Shown here one piece after another: positions 35,408 through 44,590 of a DNA stretch of 64,000 bases (positions within the stretch are counted from its first letter, which is position 1; every line of letters starts with the position of its first letter). The notes beneath the pieces were generated by a model. It worked only from the letters and a program-made list of their open reading frames with translations, was not told where the DNA came from and made no database searches. The stretch is from an uncultured Blautia sp. (lineage in GTDB: Bacteria; Bacillota; Clostridia; Lachnospirales; Lachnospiraceae), in contig CAMNTH010000014.1 in assembly GCA_946557785.1 (NCBI GenBank), forward strand, positions 1 through 64,000, read 5' to 3'. The position numbers and the translations under genes were made by a program.

Positions 35408-35439
35408 TTGACAACAGTTCAGGTATCTGATAATATAAT
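35408..35439 (+). promoter_or_regulatory. Promoter of tRNA-Thr
   Basis: TTGACA at 35408-35413. Two overlapping -10 choices exist: TAATAT (35431-35436, 17-bp spacer) and TATAAT (35434-35439, 20-bp spacer). The first has the better spacing. Confidence 0.7.
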
Positions 35440-35475
35440 CAACTGTGAGCGGTGAATATCGTTTCACAAAAAGCT

Positions 35476-35548
35476 GCTGCTGTGGCTCAGTCGGTAGAGC
35501 GTCGCCTTGGTAAGGCGGAGGTCACGGGTTCAATTCCCGTCAGCAGCT
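35476..35548 (+). tRNA. tRNA-Thr (anticodon GGT)
   Basis: 73 bases fold into a cloverleaf. The acceptor arms GCTGCTG and CAGCAGC pair in 7 of 7 positions. The D arm is GCTC/GAGC. The anticodon stem TCGCC/GGCGG holds the loop TTGGTAA, so the anticodon GGT decodes ACC and ACU. The T arm is ACGGG-TTCAATT-CCCGT and the discriminator is T. CCA is not encoded and must be added by CCA transferase. Confidence 0.96.
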
Positions 35549-35550
35549 TG

Positions 35551-35580
35551 AAAAAGCCTTGAAGAATCAAGGCTTTTTGT
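35551..35580. terminator. Bidirectional terminator between tRNA-Thr and sigH
   Basis: AAAAAGCCTTGA, loop AGAA, TCAAGGCTTTTT: a perfect 12-bp stem with A/T tracts on both sides, serving the tRNA on the plus strand and sigH on the minus strand. Confidence 0.93.
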
Positions 35581-35613
35581 TTTATACAGAGGTGATAAAA
35601 GCCCCCTGTTCTT

Positions 35614-36282
35614 CTATTCTTTTTTGTTTCCCAAGTTTTCTCTGCAGCTTCGGATTTTTCCGCGGATACGCTGCAGTGCATTGTCCATTGACTTGGGCGT
35701 TTTTCCTAAAATTTCTCCTATCTGCGTATAATTATAACCATCAAGATAATAAGAAAGAACTTCGTTTTCCAAGGGACTTAATATCTTGTTGATTTCTTCT
35801 TCAAGGATACGGATATTCTCCTGGTCAATGATAATCTGCTCCGGGTTCTCTGTCCATTGTTCTCCAAGGGCAGACTCTTCTTCCTCACTGCCGCTTAATG
35901 AAACATACGTGTTCAGTGGAATATGTTTCTGCCTGTTGGAGCCCTGAATAGCATTGTAAATCTGCCGGTCCACACAGATACCGGCAAACGTTTGAAAAGA
36001 AGCTGTCTTTTTCGGCTGGTAATCACGGACTGCTTTAAAAAGTCCGATCATTCCCTCCTGTATCAGATCTTCTTTTTCTCCGCCGATCAGGTACAGGGTA
36101 TTGGCGCGCTTGCGCACAAATTCCTTGTACTTTTCCATCAGATAATCCGCTATCCCCCGTTCCCCTGCCCGCAGGCAGGCAATCAGTTCTTCATCCGTCA
36201 AAGCATCATACCGTCTCATTACAGCCTCCATTTCCGACATTTTTTCTCTTATGCTCTCCTCCATAAACCAATAAGACAGCAT
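35614..36282 (-). CDS. sigH: RNA polymerase sigma-H factor (stationary phase/sporulation)
   Basis: A 222-residue sigma-70-family protein close to B. subtilis SigH. It has region 2 (LIGGEKEDLIQEGMIGLFKAV, ASFQTFAGICVDRQI, RQKHIPLNTYVSL) and region 4 (LSPLENEVLSYYLDGYNYTQIGEIL, PKSMDNALQRIRGKI). SigH drives entry into sporulation and competence-like genes. The start is ambiguous: an internal ATG (codon 22) has a GGAGG 5 bp upstream. It is the last gene of the cysS-mrnC-rlmB-sigH row, with the Bacillus gene yacP missing between rlmB and sigH. Confidence 0.92.
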   Translation of the reverse strand: MLSYWFMEESIREKMSEMEAVMRRYDALTDEELIACLRAGERGIADYLMEKYKEFVRKRANTLYLIGGEKEDLIQEGMIGLFKAVRDYQPKKTASFQTFAGICVDRQIYNAIQGSNRQKHIPLNTYVSLSGSEEEESALGEQWTENPEQIIIDQENIRILEEEINKILSPLENEVLSYYLDGYNYTQIGEILGKTPKSMDNALQRIRGKIRSCRENLGNKKE

Positions 36283-36291
36283 GTGGGATAT

Positions 36292-37026
36292 TCAGACATG
36301 AAGACGCTGCCTCACGATTTCATAGGCCAGTACTCCCGCTGCCACGGATGCATTCAGGGAATCAATATCACCCTTCATGGGGATGGATGCTACAAAATCA
36401 CACTTTTCCCGAACCAGGCGGCTGACACCCTCTCCCTCATTCCCTACCACCATGCCAATGGGACCTGTCAGGTTCAGATCATACATTTTTTCTCCGCCCA
36501 TATCTGCACATACAAACCAGATTCCTTTTTCTTTCAATTCTTCAATGGTTCTGGCAAGATTGGTTACTTTTGCCACCGGGGTATAGTACAATGCGCCTGC
36601 GGAGGTCTTTGCAACAGTAGCTGTCAGTCCTGCAGCATGGCGCTTGGGAATAATCACGCCATGAGCACCTGAAAGATTTGCAGTTCTGATGATAGCCCCC
36701 AGATTATGGGGATCTTCAATATCATCCAAAAGAAAAATGAAAGGTGCCTCCCCCTTTTCCTCTGCCTTTGCAAGGATATCCTCTACTGTAGAGTATTCAT
36801 GAGCTGCCACCTGGGCAATCACACCCTGGTGAGCATTCGTCTCGCTTAAGGAATCCAGCCTTTCCCTGGAAACATAATGAATGATGGTATCCTTCCTGCG
36901 CGCTTCCCTGGCAATCGTACGCACAGGGCCGTCCTGGCATCCATCCAGAATAAATACTTTGTCCACACATCTGCCGGAACGGAATGCCTCCAAAACGGCA
37001 TTGCGTCCTTCAATCTGTTCACTCAT
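36292..37026 (-). CDS. rlmB: 23S rRNA 2-prime-O-methyltransferase, TrmH/RlmB family
   Basis: A 244-residue SPOUT methyltransferase. An N-terminal substrate-binding domain (EGRNAVLEAFRSGR, VFILDG) precedes the knotted catalytic domain, which shows LDDIEDPHNLGAIIRTA, VVGNEGEGVSRL and SLNASVAAGVLAYE. It probably methylates the 23S rRNA G2251 equivalent. It overlaps mrnC by 4 bp. Confidence 0.93.
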   Translation of the reverse strand: MSEQIEGRNAVLEAFRSGRCVDKVFILDGCQDGPVRTIAREARRKDTIIHYVSRERLDSLSETNAHQGVIAQVAAHEYSTVEDILAKAEEKGEAPFIFLLDDIEDPHNLGAIIRTANLSGAHGVIIPKRHAAGLTATVAKTSAGALYYTPVAKVTNLARTIEELKEKGIWFVCADMGGEKMYDLNLTGPIGMVVGNEGEGVSRLVREKCDFVASIPMKGDIDSLNASVAAGVLAYEIVRQRLHV

Positions 37027-37448
37027 AACGTATCCTCCCCGATTCCCATACGGACAAGCTTTACCATCCGTGTGTAGTCTTCCTTCAAATATAAATAACC
37101 CATCAAAGCCTCAAAACCAGTTGCCCTGCGATAATCAGACATAGATGCGTTTTTTGCCATAGTGGAGGAATGGGCATTGCGTCCCCTCCTGTAAACTCCC
37201 TGCTCCTCTTGTGTAAGCACCGGTTCCAACTTTTTTATCATAGCGGACTGCGCAGCCGCCTTCACCAAGCTGCTGGCTTTTTTATGAAGCTGATTTACAG
37301 GGCAGTTTCCCTGTTTAACCAGGATAGTCCGGATGATAAGTTCATAAATCCCATCCCCAATATAGGCAAGTGTTAAAGGAGAATAGGTCCGCAGATCCCT
37401 ATCCTCCAGGTGAAATAAATTCTTAAATTCTTCTAAGCTCGTGTCCAT
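37023..37448 (-). CDS. mrnC: Mini-ribonuclease 3 (23S rRNA maturation)
   Basis: A 141-residue RNase III-type catalytic domain without the double-stranded-RNA-binding domain. The signature LTLAYIGDGIYELIIR carries the acidic catalytic residues, and GFEALMGYLYL holds the second acidic site. It trims 23S precursor ends. Its start overlaps the cysS stop by 16 bp, and cysS-mrnC is a conserved pair in Firmicutes. Confidence 0.95.
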   Translation of the reverse strand: MDTSLEEFKNLFHLEDRDLRTYSPLTLAYIGDGIYELIIRTILVKQGNCPVNQLHKKASSLVKAAAQSAMIKKLEPVLTQEEQGVYRRGRNAHSSTMAKNASMSDYRRATGFEALMGYLYLKEDYTRMVKLVRMGIGEDTL

Positions 37449-38842
37449 TTTACTCCTTCACGGGTGTCCTTAAGAACGATTCCCTTTTCCAGAAGCAGAT
37501 TCCGGATCTCGTCTGCCTTTGCAAAATCCCTGGCCTTTCTGGCTTCCTGGCGCTTCTCAATAAGCTCCTCAATTTCTTTGTCCAGGATTTCTTCTTTTTT
37601 CTCCACGATCAATCCAAGTACATCGCAAAGCTTGACAAGCTGTGCCAAAAGCGCAGATGCGAACTCTTTGGATGAATTTCCTGTTACATTGGTATTTGCA
37701 AATTTAACCAGTTCAAATATTGCTGCCAAAGCGTCAGCAGTATTGAAGTCATCCTCCATAGCCTCTTCAAATTTAGCAGTAAAGTTCTTTGCTTCACTAA
37801 GCAGTGCCTTTTCTTCTTCTCCTGCTGCCTCTGTCATAGGTGCAGCAATACGATCTTTTAGACGGCTGACTGATTCAATGATCCTCTCAAGCGCGTTTTT
37901 TGATGCTTCCATCAAATCTGCGCTGAAATTCAGCGGGCTTCTGTAATGGGCATTCAGCATAAAGAAACGAAGGACCTGCAGGTCGTACTGCTGGCCGATC
38001 TCCCGAACTGTACGGAAGTTTCCAAGGGATTTGGACATTTTATGATTGTCAATATTCAAGAATCCATTATGCATCCAGTATCTTGAGAAAATCTTGCCAT
38101 TGCAGCATTCACTCTGGGCAATTTCATTCTCGTGATGAGGGAATATCAGATCCTCCCCTCCTGCATGAATATCAATTTCCTCACCCAGGTATTTTTTCGC
38201 CATTACAGAACACTCAATATGCCAGCCCGGGCGGCCGTTGCACCATGGTGAGATCCAGTAGGGCTCCCCTTCTTTTTTCGGTTTCCACAGAACAAAGTCC
38301 ATAGGATCTTCTTTCTGATCCTCACCGGAAACCTGGAGCGCACGAAAACCAGACTGCAGGTCATCCAGGTTTTTATGGGAAAGCTTGCCATATTCTTTAA
38401 ACTGTTTCACACGGAAATATACTGTACCGTCCCCTGCCGCATAGGCATATCCCTTCTTGATTAATGTCCCGATCATCTCGATCATTCCATCAATTTCTCT
38501 GGTAGCCTGGGGATGGGTTGTGGCAGGCTTTACATTCATCCCTGCCATATCGGTCTTACATTCTGCAATATAGCGTGCAGACACTTCATCAGCACTTACC
38601 CCTTCCTCAATGGCTTTTTTGATGATTTTGTCATCCACGTCTGTAAAATTGGAGACAAAATTCACCTCATACCCCTTATACTCCATATAACGGCGCACTG
38701 TATCAAAAATGATCATCGGGCGTGCGTTGCCGATATGAATCAGATTATAAACGGTTGGACCGCAGACGTACATCCGAACCTTGCCCTCTTCCAGCGGAAT
38801 GAATTCCTCTTTTCTGCGTGTGAGCGTATTAAAAATTTTCAT
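37433..38842 (-). CDS. cysS: Cysteinyl-tRNA synthetase
   Basis: A 469-residue class I synthetase. MYVCGPTVYNLIHIGNARP holds the first zinc Cys and the HIGH-like motif. The middle zinc site is WHIECSVMA with HAGGEDLIFPHHENEIAQSE, and KMSKSLGN follows. The C-terminal helical region ends near EGVKWTRA. Length is normal. It lies 62 bp behind ispF. Confidence 0.97.
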   Translation of the reverse strand: MKIFNTLTRRKEEFIPLEEGKVRMYVCGPTVYNLIHIGNARPMIIFDTVRRYMEYKGYEVNFVSNFTDVDDKIIKKAIEEGVSADEVSARYIAECKTDMAGMNVKPATTHPQATREIDGMIEMIGTLIKKGYAYAAGDGTVYFRVKQFKEYGKLSHKNLDDLQSGFRALQVSGEDQKEDPMDFVLWKPKKEGEPYWISPWCNGRPGWHIECSVMAKKYLGEEIDIHAGGEDLIFPHHENEIAQSECCNGKIFSRYWMHNGFLNIDNHKMSKSLGNFRTVREIGQQYDLQVLRFFMLNAHYRSPLNFSADLMEASKNALERIIESVSRLKDRIAAPMTEAAGEEEKALLSEAKNFTAKFEEAMEDDFNTADALAAIFELVKFANTNVTGNSSKEFASALLAQLVKLCDVLGLIVEKKEEILDKEIEELIEKRQEARKARDFAKADEIRNLLLEKGIVLKDTREGVKWTRA

Positions 38843-38904
38843 AATCTATCTCCTATGCTTCCAAAATTCTGTTTTCATCCATCCAAAGCACTGAAGCCAC
38901 AACT

Positions 38905-39381
38905 CTATCTGCATTCTTCAATAATGCAGATAGCCTGTGATGCAATCCCCTCTTCCCTTCCGGTAAAGCCAAGTCCTTCCTCCGTCGTAGCCTTTACATT
39001 CAGTCTGGTTTCCGAAATCCCCAAGGCTTCTGCCATGTTTTTTCTCATCTGGGGAATCTGTGCTGCCAGCTTTGGCTTCTGGGCAATGATCGTAGCATCA
39101 ATGTTTCCAATCCGATAACCATGCTCTTTTAAAAGTCCTGCTACATGCTTCAGCAAAAGAATGCTGGAGATCCCTTTATAAGCCGGATCTGTATCCGGAA
39201 AATGCTTTCCGATATCGCCCAATGCTGCTGCACCTAAAAGAGCATCCATTACCGCATGGATCAGCACATCCGCATCTGAATGTCCAAGAAGTCCCTTTTC
39301 CCAGGGAATATCCACACCGCCTAAAATAAGCCTGCGGTTCTCCACCAGCTTATGTACGTCATATCCCATTCCTATTCTCAT
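38905..39381 (-). CDS. ispF: 2-C-methyl-D-erythritol 2,4-cyclodiphosphate synthase
   Basis: A 158-residue MEP-pathway enzyme making the cyclodiphosphate intermediate of isoprenoids. It shows GMGYDVHKL (zinc Asp and His), [21 protein letters not shown], and [13 protein letters not shown]. The true start is the ATG at 39381, overlapping the TGA of the upstream gene by one base (TGATG). An earlier ATG is too near the AAGGAG site. Confidence 0.96.
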   Translation of the reverse strand: MRIGMGYDVHKLVENRRLILGGVDIPWEKGLLGHSDADVLIHAVMDALLGAAALGDIGKHFPDTDPAYKGISSILLLKHVAGLLKEHGYRIGNIDATIIAQKPKLAAQIPQMRKNMAEALGISETRLNVKATTEEGLGFTGREEGIASQAICIIEECR

Positions 39382-40658
39382 CAGCATTCTCCTTCATTCT
39401 CCAGCATTTTGCTGATACGAAGCAAGCTTAGGCGTCTGCGCACATACGGTGCAAGTACAAGGCTTTGCCCAATCTTATCTTCCGTAAGCCCAATATCCCT
39501 GACATGTCTGCAGCATCCGGCTTTTTCCAGAAGGTGCTCCATTTCTCCCACCTCAGGAAGGTCATCTATAAAATCCGCAATTCTATCCAGCTTTGATTCC
39601 AGTCTGTTTTTATCAATGGCAGTCAAAAGCTCCGGCTCATTTTCCTGAAGAATCCCCTCCAAAAGTCCCTTGCGTCCGAATGTTTCGGAAAGCAGTTCTG
39701 TTTCCGGACCCTGATAGCCTATAACGCGGCATCTGCCCTTGCGGATTGCTCTTGCCAGGCGCTTATATTCTTCCAGAACAAGCATCGTGCCTACGGAAAC
39801 TTTTTCCCCGTGGAGTGCATCCAGATGTCCGTTAATAACCTCCATTTCCCACAAATGGGACATATGGTGTTCTGCACAGGAGGCAGGTCTTGAGTTTCCT
39901 ACCATCTGCATTGCAAGGCCGGACAAAATCAGAGCATACATAAGCTTTTCGCAGCTTTCCTCATCTCCTTCTGCAATATCACGCAGACAGGATCTTACAG
40001 TTCTAAGGGCTTTCTCTTCCAGCTCAGCCACATGCTCACAATAATACTCTCCTGTCAGCATATTGGATATCTTCCAATCTGCCAGACAAATATATTTTCC
40101 AAATAGATCGGATACTCCTGAAGCATTAAGACGCCTGGGCGCCTTTGCGAAAATAGCAGTATCTGCAAAAACAGCCAAAGGCGCAGCCGCCGGGATGGTC
40201 TTCTTCAGCCCGTTCCAGGTCATTGCTGCTACTGTGGATACGAATCCGTCCACACTTGCTGCGGTAGGCACGGAAACAAAAGGAATTCTGTACCGGAATG
40301 CCACATAACGACTGATATCATGAACCGTTCCGCTTCCCACAGCCAGAATCAGATCAATATCCTCCTCCATGCAGTTTTCCACAATCTCTACTGCATAATT
40401 ATCTGCATGCAGTCCCTCTGCATCCAGAACAAGAACCTGACATCTGTCATAAATTCCTTCCATAATTTCTTCCGTTGCCTTATGTGTATTCGTATCACAG
40501 ATCAGCAGCGGAGAAATATACTTTTTCAAAAAGCCATCTGTCATTGCTTCTTCCAAAGCATCTATGGCCCCTTCTCCAATAAGAATCTCCTTTACGTCTA
40601 CGTGGTGCTCCCTGCCGCACCTGCAAGGTCGGCCAAAATCGTCCGCATCGACTCGCAT
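39381..40658 (-). CDS. egsA: sn-Glycerol-1-phosphate dehydrogenase (AraM/EgsA-like)
   Basis: A 425-residue member of the iron-type alcohol dehydrogenase / dehydroquinate synthase superfamily. The NAD(P) loop is [11 protein letters not shown] and the metal region is [10 protein letters not shown]. The AraM-specific segment [18 protein letters not shown] and a histidine-rich [12 protein letters not shown] follow. It reduces DHAP to sn-glycerol-1-phosphate, the archaeal lipid backbone enantiomer. In B. subtilis the homologue feeds heptaprenylglyceryl phosphate. An N-terminal CRCGREH motif is present. The start at 40658 is chosen because AGGAG lies 8 bp before it. Confidence 0.85.
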   Translation of the reverse strand: MRVDADDFGRPCRCGREHHVDVKEILIGEGAIDALEEAMTDGFLKKYISPLLICDTNTHKATEEIMEGIYDRCQVLVLDAEGLHADNYAVEIVENCMEEDIDLILAVGSGTVHDISRYVAFRYRIPFVSVPTAASVDGFVSTVAAMTWNGLKKTIPAAAPLAVFADTAIFAKAPRRLNASGVSDLFGKYICLADWKISNMLTGEYYCEHVAELEEKALRTVRSCLRDIAEGDEESCEKLMYALILSGLAMQMVGNSRPASCAEHHMSHLWEMEVINGHLDALHGEKVSVGTMLVLEEYKRLARAIRKGRCRVIGYQGPETELLSETFGRKGLLEGILQENEPELLTAIDKNRLESKLDRIADFIDDLPEVGEMEHLLEKAGCCRHVRDIGLTEDKIGQSLVLAPYVRRRLSLLRISKMLENEGEC

Positions 40659-40749
40659 TTTCCTTCTCTCCTCCTGAATATTCATAAAAGTTTTCCAGCT
40701 TAACAGCTTTTTGGATTTCTATTTTAAGATACAATGATACAGCTCTGCT

Positions 40750-41127
40750 TTATTTCTCCAGTGCAGCGATCACTTCCACTTCACAAAGAACATTCTTCGG
40801 AAGTGTTTTAACTGCTACGCAGGAACGTGCAGGTTTGTTAACAAAATATTTCCCATATACTTCATTAAAAGCAGCAAAATCCCCCATATCTGCCAGGAAA
40901 CAGGTAGTCTTCACTGCATTCTCAAAGCCGCTTCCTGCTTCTTTCAGAACTGCCCCAAGGTTCTTCATAACCTGTTCCGCCTGAACGCCGATAGTATCTC
41001 CAACCACTGCTCCCGTTACCGGGTCTACGGGAATCTGACCCGACGTAAATACAACATCGTTCAAAACCATAGCCTGGCTGTATGGTCCGATTGCTGCCGG
41101 CGCTTTATCTGTATATACTACTTTCAT
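40750..41127 (-). CDS. ridA: RidA-family enamine/imine deaminase
   Basis: A 125-residue YjgF/YER057c/UK114 protein that hydrolyses reactive enamines formed by PLP enzymes. It has AIGPYSQAM near the N-terminus, FTSGQIPVDP, and the C-terminal ARSCVAVKTLPKNVLCEVEVIA with the conserved Arg and Glu. It is probably monocistronic or read with egsA, 91 bp away. Confidence 0.95.
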   Translation of the reverse strand: MKVVYTDKAPAAIGPYSQAMVLNDVVFTSGQIPVDPVTGAVVGDTIGVQAEQVMKNLGAVLKEAGSGFENAVKTTCFLADMGDFAAFNEVYGKYFVNKPARSCVAVKTLPKNVLCEVEVIAALEK

Positions 41128-41213
41128 TAAAAATCTCCCTTCGTTTATCTAACATCTGCTTTTTTCATTCTATCCGAAACACCTGTCCCGGTCAAGTATT
41201 TTCCATATCCATA

Positions 41214-42644
41214 TCACAGATTCAGATAATAATAAACCATTCTGGATATTTCCCGGATATAGTCAATTGCCTCATCCTCCTGGCAGCCTTCTGACATTAC
41301 GCAAAGAATATACGTGGTTTTGGGTCCATAGACAATTGCAATATCATGCTGCTGCGTATCTGTCTCCCCTGTTTTATTGGCAATCCTGACATCTTCCGGT
41401 ATTCCCTCCGGAATCTTCCAGGTGCATTCCTGCTCAAGCAATATTCCAAGCATTTCCGAAGAAGCCTCCTGGTTTACACATTCTCCCTTATAAATGCGTT
41501 CCAGGATCAATCCGCAGTCCTTCACAGACGTGGTATTCTTTCCTCCCAGGCTTACCGATTCGGAAGATGACGGCTGCAGGATACTCTGCACGGATGTACT
41601 TGTATATCCTTCGTCCTCTAAATATGTATTGATCCATTGTGCACCTGCAAGAAAATCATGGCTTTGTGTCTGTAGTCTCACAAGTTCATTATAAGACTCA
41701 TTATCACTTACGGCTATCATATTCCACAAAAGATCTTTTATCTTTACACTGACCTTGGCATCGTCAGGAGATACCCCTAGGATCTTCCCTTCATGCCTGC
41801 GCACATTTTCCATATTATGATAGGAAGCTGCAAGAGTAAAAATTTTAATAAGGCTTGCAGAATAGATGGGTTTGCCGTCCAAAAGGATTTCCTCCTGAGT
41901 TTCCAGATCCTTAACAAACACACTCCATTCCCCTTCATAACCGGAAGTCATATCTTCCAGCCGGGATTTCAGCGTATCCATGCCAAGGGAGTCCATCACC
42001 TTTCCGTCAGCCTCAACAGAAAACCCTTCAGGCGTCATTCCTTCCTCCTCAAGCAATGCACCGTCTGCACCGCCAAAATAGTAGCCTCCGTCAAACATCC
42101 GCCCATTACAGCTCATTTTCACCATCCGGATCCCAGGTTCACTGACCAGCTTTCCCATTTCGTTAAAATAATAATAGCCGTTCAGAACCAGCCCGCCATC
42201 TTCCAGCTTTTCGAAATACCGGATTCTCGGCCCAGCAGTCAGTTTGCCAAGGTTCTGAGCCATATAATATCCGTCAAAAGTACGTTCGCCGCAAACCACA
42301 TTCTCAAGATGCACAAGCCTTTCATTTCCGGCAGCAAATCTTCCGTCCGCATCATGATAATAATAACCGTCCAAAACCGTTCCGTTAATCTCCATATGGT
42401 CAAAATAATGAACAGCCTGTTTTTCCTCTTTTGTTCCGTCCGCATTCAGACAATAAAACCCATTGCTTTTCAGAATGTATTTTGTGCTTCCGTCTGTAAT
42501 CGGTTTGATCTGGGATTCCTCGGTCACGGAAAGAAGGCTTTCATTTCCTGTATCCGCCCCATAAACCGTACTGATAAAGCTAAAACATAACAATGCCATA
42601 GCAAGCACAATACCTGGTCTTTTATAAGTCTTTCGTAGTTTCAT
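41214..42644 (-). CDS. Secreted beta-lactamase-fold serine hydrolase with wall-binding repeats
   Basis: A 476-residue exported protein with a signal peptide (about 1-30). Residues 60-200 hold about five repeats of aromatic/Gly units (GYYYHDADGRF, GYYMAQNLGKL, GYYYFNEMGKL, GGYYFGGADGAL) like choline-/glucan-binding repeats. The catalytic domain (about 225-476) has the class A pattern: Ser264 and Lys267 in SASLIK, SDN at 313-315, and KTG at 424-426. A beta-lactamase or a low-molecular-weight DD-peptidase is possible. The wall-binding repeats favour a peptidoglycan role. It is 15 bp behind glmS, so it is co-transcribed with amino-sugar supply. Confidence 0.85.
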   Translation of the reverse strand: MKLRKTYKRPGIVLAMALLCFSFISTVYGADTGNESLLSVTEESQIKPITDGSTKYILKSNGFYCLNADGTKEEKQAVHYFDHMEINGTVLDGYYYHDADGRFAAGNERLVHLENVVCGERTFDGYYMAQNLGKLTAGPRIRYFEKLEDGGLVLNGYYYFNEMGKLVSEPGIRMVKMSCNGRMFDGGYYFGGADGALLEEEGMTPEGFSVEADGKVMDSLGMDTLKSRLEDMTSGYEGEWSVFVKDLETQEEILLDGKPIYSASLIKIFTLAASYHNMENVRRHEGKILGVSPDDAKVSVKIKDLLWNMIAVSDNESYNELVRLQTQSHDFLAGAQWINTYLEDEGYTSTSVQSILQPSSSESVSLGGKNTTSVKDCGLILERIYKGECVNQEASSEMLGILLEQECTWKIPEGIPEDVRIANKTGETDTQQHDIAIVYGPKTTYILCVMSEGCQEDEAIDYIREISRMVYYYLNL

Positions 42645-42659
42645 ATACTGATCCCAAAC

Positions 42660-44486
42660 CTATTCTACAGTTACTGATTTTGCCAGATTCCGAGGCTTAT
42701 CCACATCCAGGCCTTTTCCAAGGGAAACATAGTAGCCGAAAAGCTGCAGCGGGATAATCGCCAGGGAATTAGTAAAATACGAGCTGGTCTTTGGAATATA
42801 AATCACATAATCTGCAGTTTTCTCAATTTCCTTATGTCCGAAATTCGTAACTGCCATCACAAAGGCACCTCTTGTTTTTACTTCTACAATATTGCTGATG
42901 CTCTTTGGATAAAGCCGCTCCTGGGTAGCCACTGCCACTACAAGGGTTCCATCTTCGATCAGGGAAATTGTTCCATGCTTCAGCTCTCCTGCTGCATATG
43001 CTTCTGAATGCACATAGGAAATTTCCTTTAATTTCAGGGAACCCTCCAGTGCAATGGCATAATCCACGCCTCTTCCAATAAAGAACATATGGTTTGCAGC
43101 AAGATAGCGATTTGCAAACCGCTGGATTTTTTCTTTCAGTCCAAGCAGCGTTTCAATCTGCTCCGGAAGCTGCTCCAGGTCATTCTTTAAAGTCAGAAAT
43201 TCTTCCTGGGTAACGGTTTCCCGTACCTTTGCAAATTTCAAAGCCAAAAGATATAAAGCTGCAATCTGGGCACTGTATGCCTTGGTAGTTGCAACAGAAA
43301 TCTCAGGTCCGGCCCAGGTATACATTACATTATCCGCTTCCCTGGCAATGGAACTTCCCACCACGTTCACGATCCCAAGAACCCGGACACCGTGCTTCTT
43401 CGCTTCCCGCAATGCAGCCAGGGAGTCTGCAGTTTCACCGGACTGGCTGATGATCACTGCAAGGGTACCCTCTTCATAAATGGGGTTTCTGTAACGGAAT
43501 TCGCTTGCTAAATCCACCTCTACCGGAATCCGGGCCATGCCCTCCAGAACATATTTCCCGGTCATTCCTGCATGATAAGCGGAACCGCAGGCAACAATGG
43601 TAATCTTTTTCACCCCTCGGATTTCATCATCACTCATTCCCAGTTCTTCAATCACTACATTGTCATCCTTCAAGCGCGGGTTAATGGTATCTCTGACAGA
43701 CTTTGGCTGTTCATAGATTTCTTTCAGCATAAAATGCTCATATCCGCCCTTTTCTGCAGCATCAATGTCCCACTCTATAACAGATGATTCCTTTTTCAGC
43801 TCATCTCCGTCAATATTATAAAAACGGATATTCTCTTTTGAAAGGCAGGCAATCTCCTCATTCTCCATATAAAAAACACTTCTGGTATATTTCAAAACAG
43901 CAGGAACATCTGATGCGATCAGATTCCCCATAGAGCTTTCCCCAACAATCAGCGGGCTATCCTTACGAGCCGCATAAATATGGTGCGGATGATCCAGGAA
44001 CATAATTCCCAGAGCGTAAGAACCTTCCACCCGTCTCATAACCTGTTCAATGGCAGAAATGGGGTCGCCTTTATAGTATTCTGTTAAAAGATGTACCAGA
44101 ACCTCCGTATCTGTTTCAGACAGGAACTGATATCCCTTCTGTACAAGCTTATGTTTTAATTTTCCATAATTCTCAATAATTCCATTATGGACTACCACGA
44201 TGGTATGCTCCTTATTAAAATGAGGATGGGCATTGGTATCGGAAGGACACCCGTGGGTTGCCCAGCGCGTATGCCCGATCCCAAGAGTTCCCGGCATCGT
44301 CTGTCCTCCATGGGTCTGTTCTTCCAGAACCTTCAGGCGCCCCATGACCTTCTGCATCTCAATTTTTTCACCGTCATAAATAGCGATTCCTGCAGAGTCA
44401 TATCCGCGGTACTCAAGCTTAGAAAGCCCATCCAGCAAAATGGGTGCAGCCTGATTCTCACCAACATATCCAACAATTCCACACAT
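42660..44486 (-). CDS. glmS: Glutamine-fructose-6-phosphate aminotransferase
   Basis: A 608-residue enzyme making glucosamine-6-phosphate. The N-terminal Ntn glutaminase begins MCGIVGYVG with the catalytic Cys next to Met. Two SIS domains follow (ACGSAYHAGMTGKY, ISQSGETADSLAALREAKKHG, FIGRGVDYAIALEGSLKLKEISY). The C-terminus ends LAKSVTVE as usual. I place the start at 44486 with GGAGG upstream. The leader between promoter and ATG is only about 50 bases and has no room for the glmS ribozyme. Confidence 0.98.
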   Translation of the reverse strand: MCGIVGYVGENQAAPILLDGLSKLEYRGYDSAGIAIYDGEKIEMQKVMGRLKVLEEQTHGGQTMPGTLGIGHTRWATHGCPSDTNAHPHFNKEHTIVVVHNGIIENYGKLKHKLVQKGYQFLSETDTEVLVHLLTEYYKGDPISAIEQVMRRVEGSYALGIMFLDHPHHIYAARKDSPLIVGESSMGNLIASDVPAVLKYTRSVFYMENEEIACLSKENIRFYNIDGDELKKESSVIEWDIDAAEKGGYEHFMLKEIYEQPKSVRDTINPRLKDDNVVIEELGMSDDEIRGVKKITIVACGSAYHAGMTGKYVLEGMARIPVEVDLASEFRYRNPIYEEGTLAVIISQSGETADSLAALREAKKHGVRVLGIVNVVGSSIAREADNVMYTWAGPEISVATTKAYSAQIAALYLLALKFAKVRETVTQEEFLTLKNDLEQLPEQIETLLGLKEKIQRFANRYLAANHMFFIGRGVDYAIALEGSLKLKEISYVHSEAYAAGELKHGTISLIEDGTLVVAVATQERLYPKSISNIVEVKTRGAFVMAVTNFGHKEIEKTADYVIYIPKTSSYFTNSLAIIPLQLFGYYVSLGKGLDVDKPRNLAKSVTVE

Positions 44487-44537
44487 GTCATTATCCTCCT
44501 GCCTTTGTTTAAATCCTTCTAAAATAATATGGACAAA

Positions 44538-44565
44538 AGTATACCGCAAATTTTCAATCTGTCAA
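44538..44565 (-). promoter_or_regulatory. Promoter of glmS
   Basis: The minus strand reads TTGACA (44560-44565), 16 bp, TATACT (44538-44543): near-consensus. Confidence 0.8.
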
Positions 44566-44590
44566 GCTTAGGGGCATTTCCTGTTCCTTT

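Noticed and set aside
38843-38904. T-box leader before cysS or glnS
   Set aside because: The gaps are short and lack specifier-loop and terminator/antiterminator features.
44487-44590. Possible glmS ribozyme upstream of glmS
   Set aside because: The whole gap is 104 bp and the promoter lies inside it, so the transcribed leader is about 50 bases, far too short for the ribozyme.
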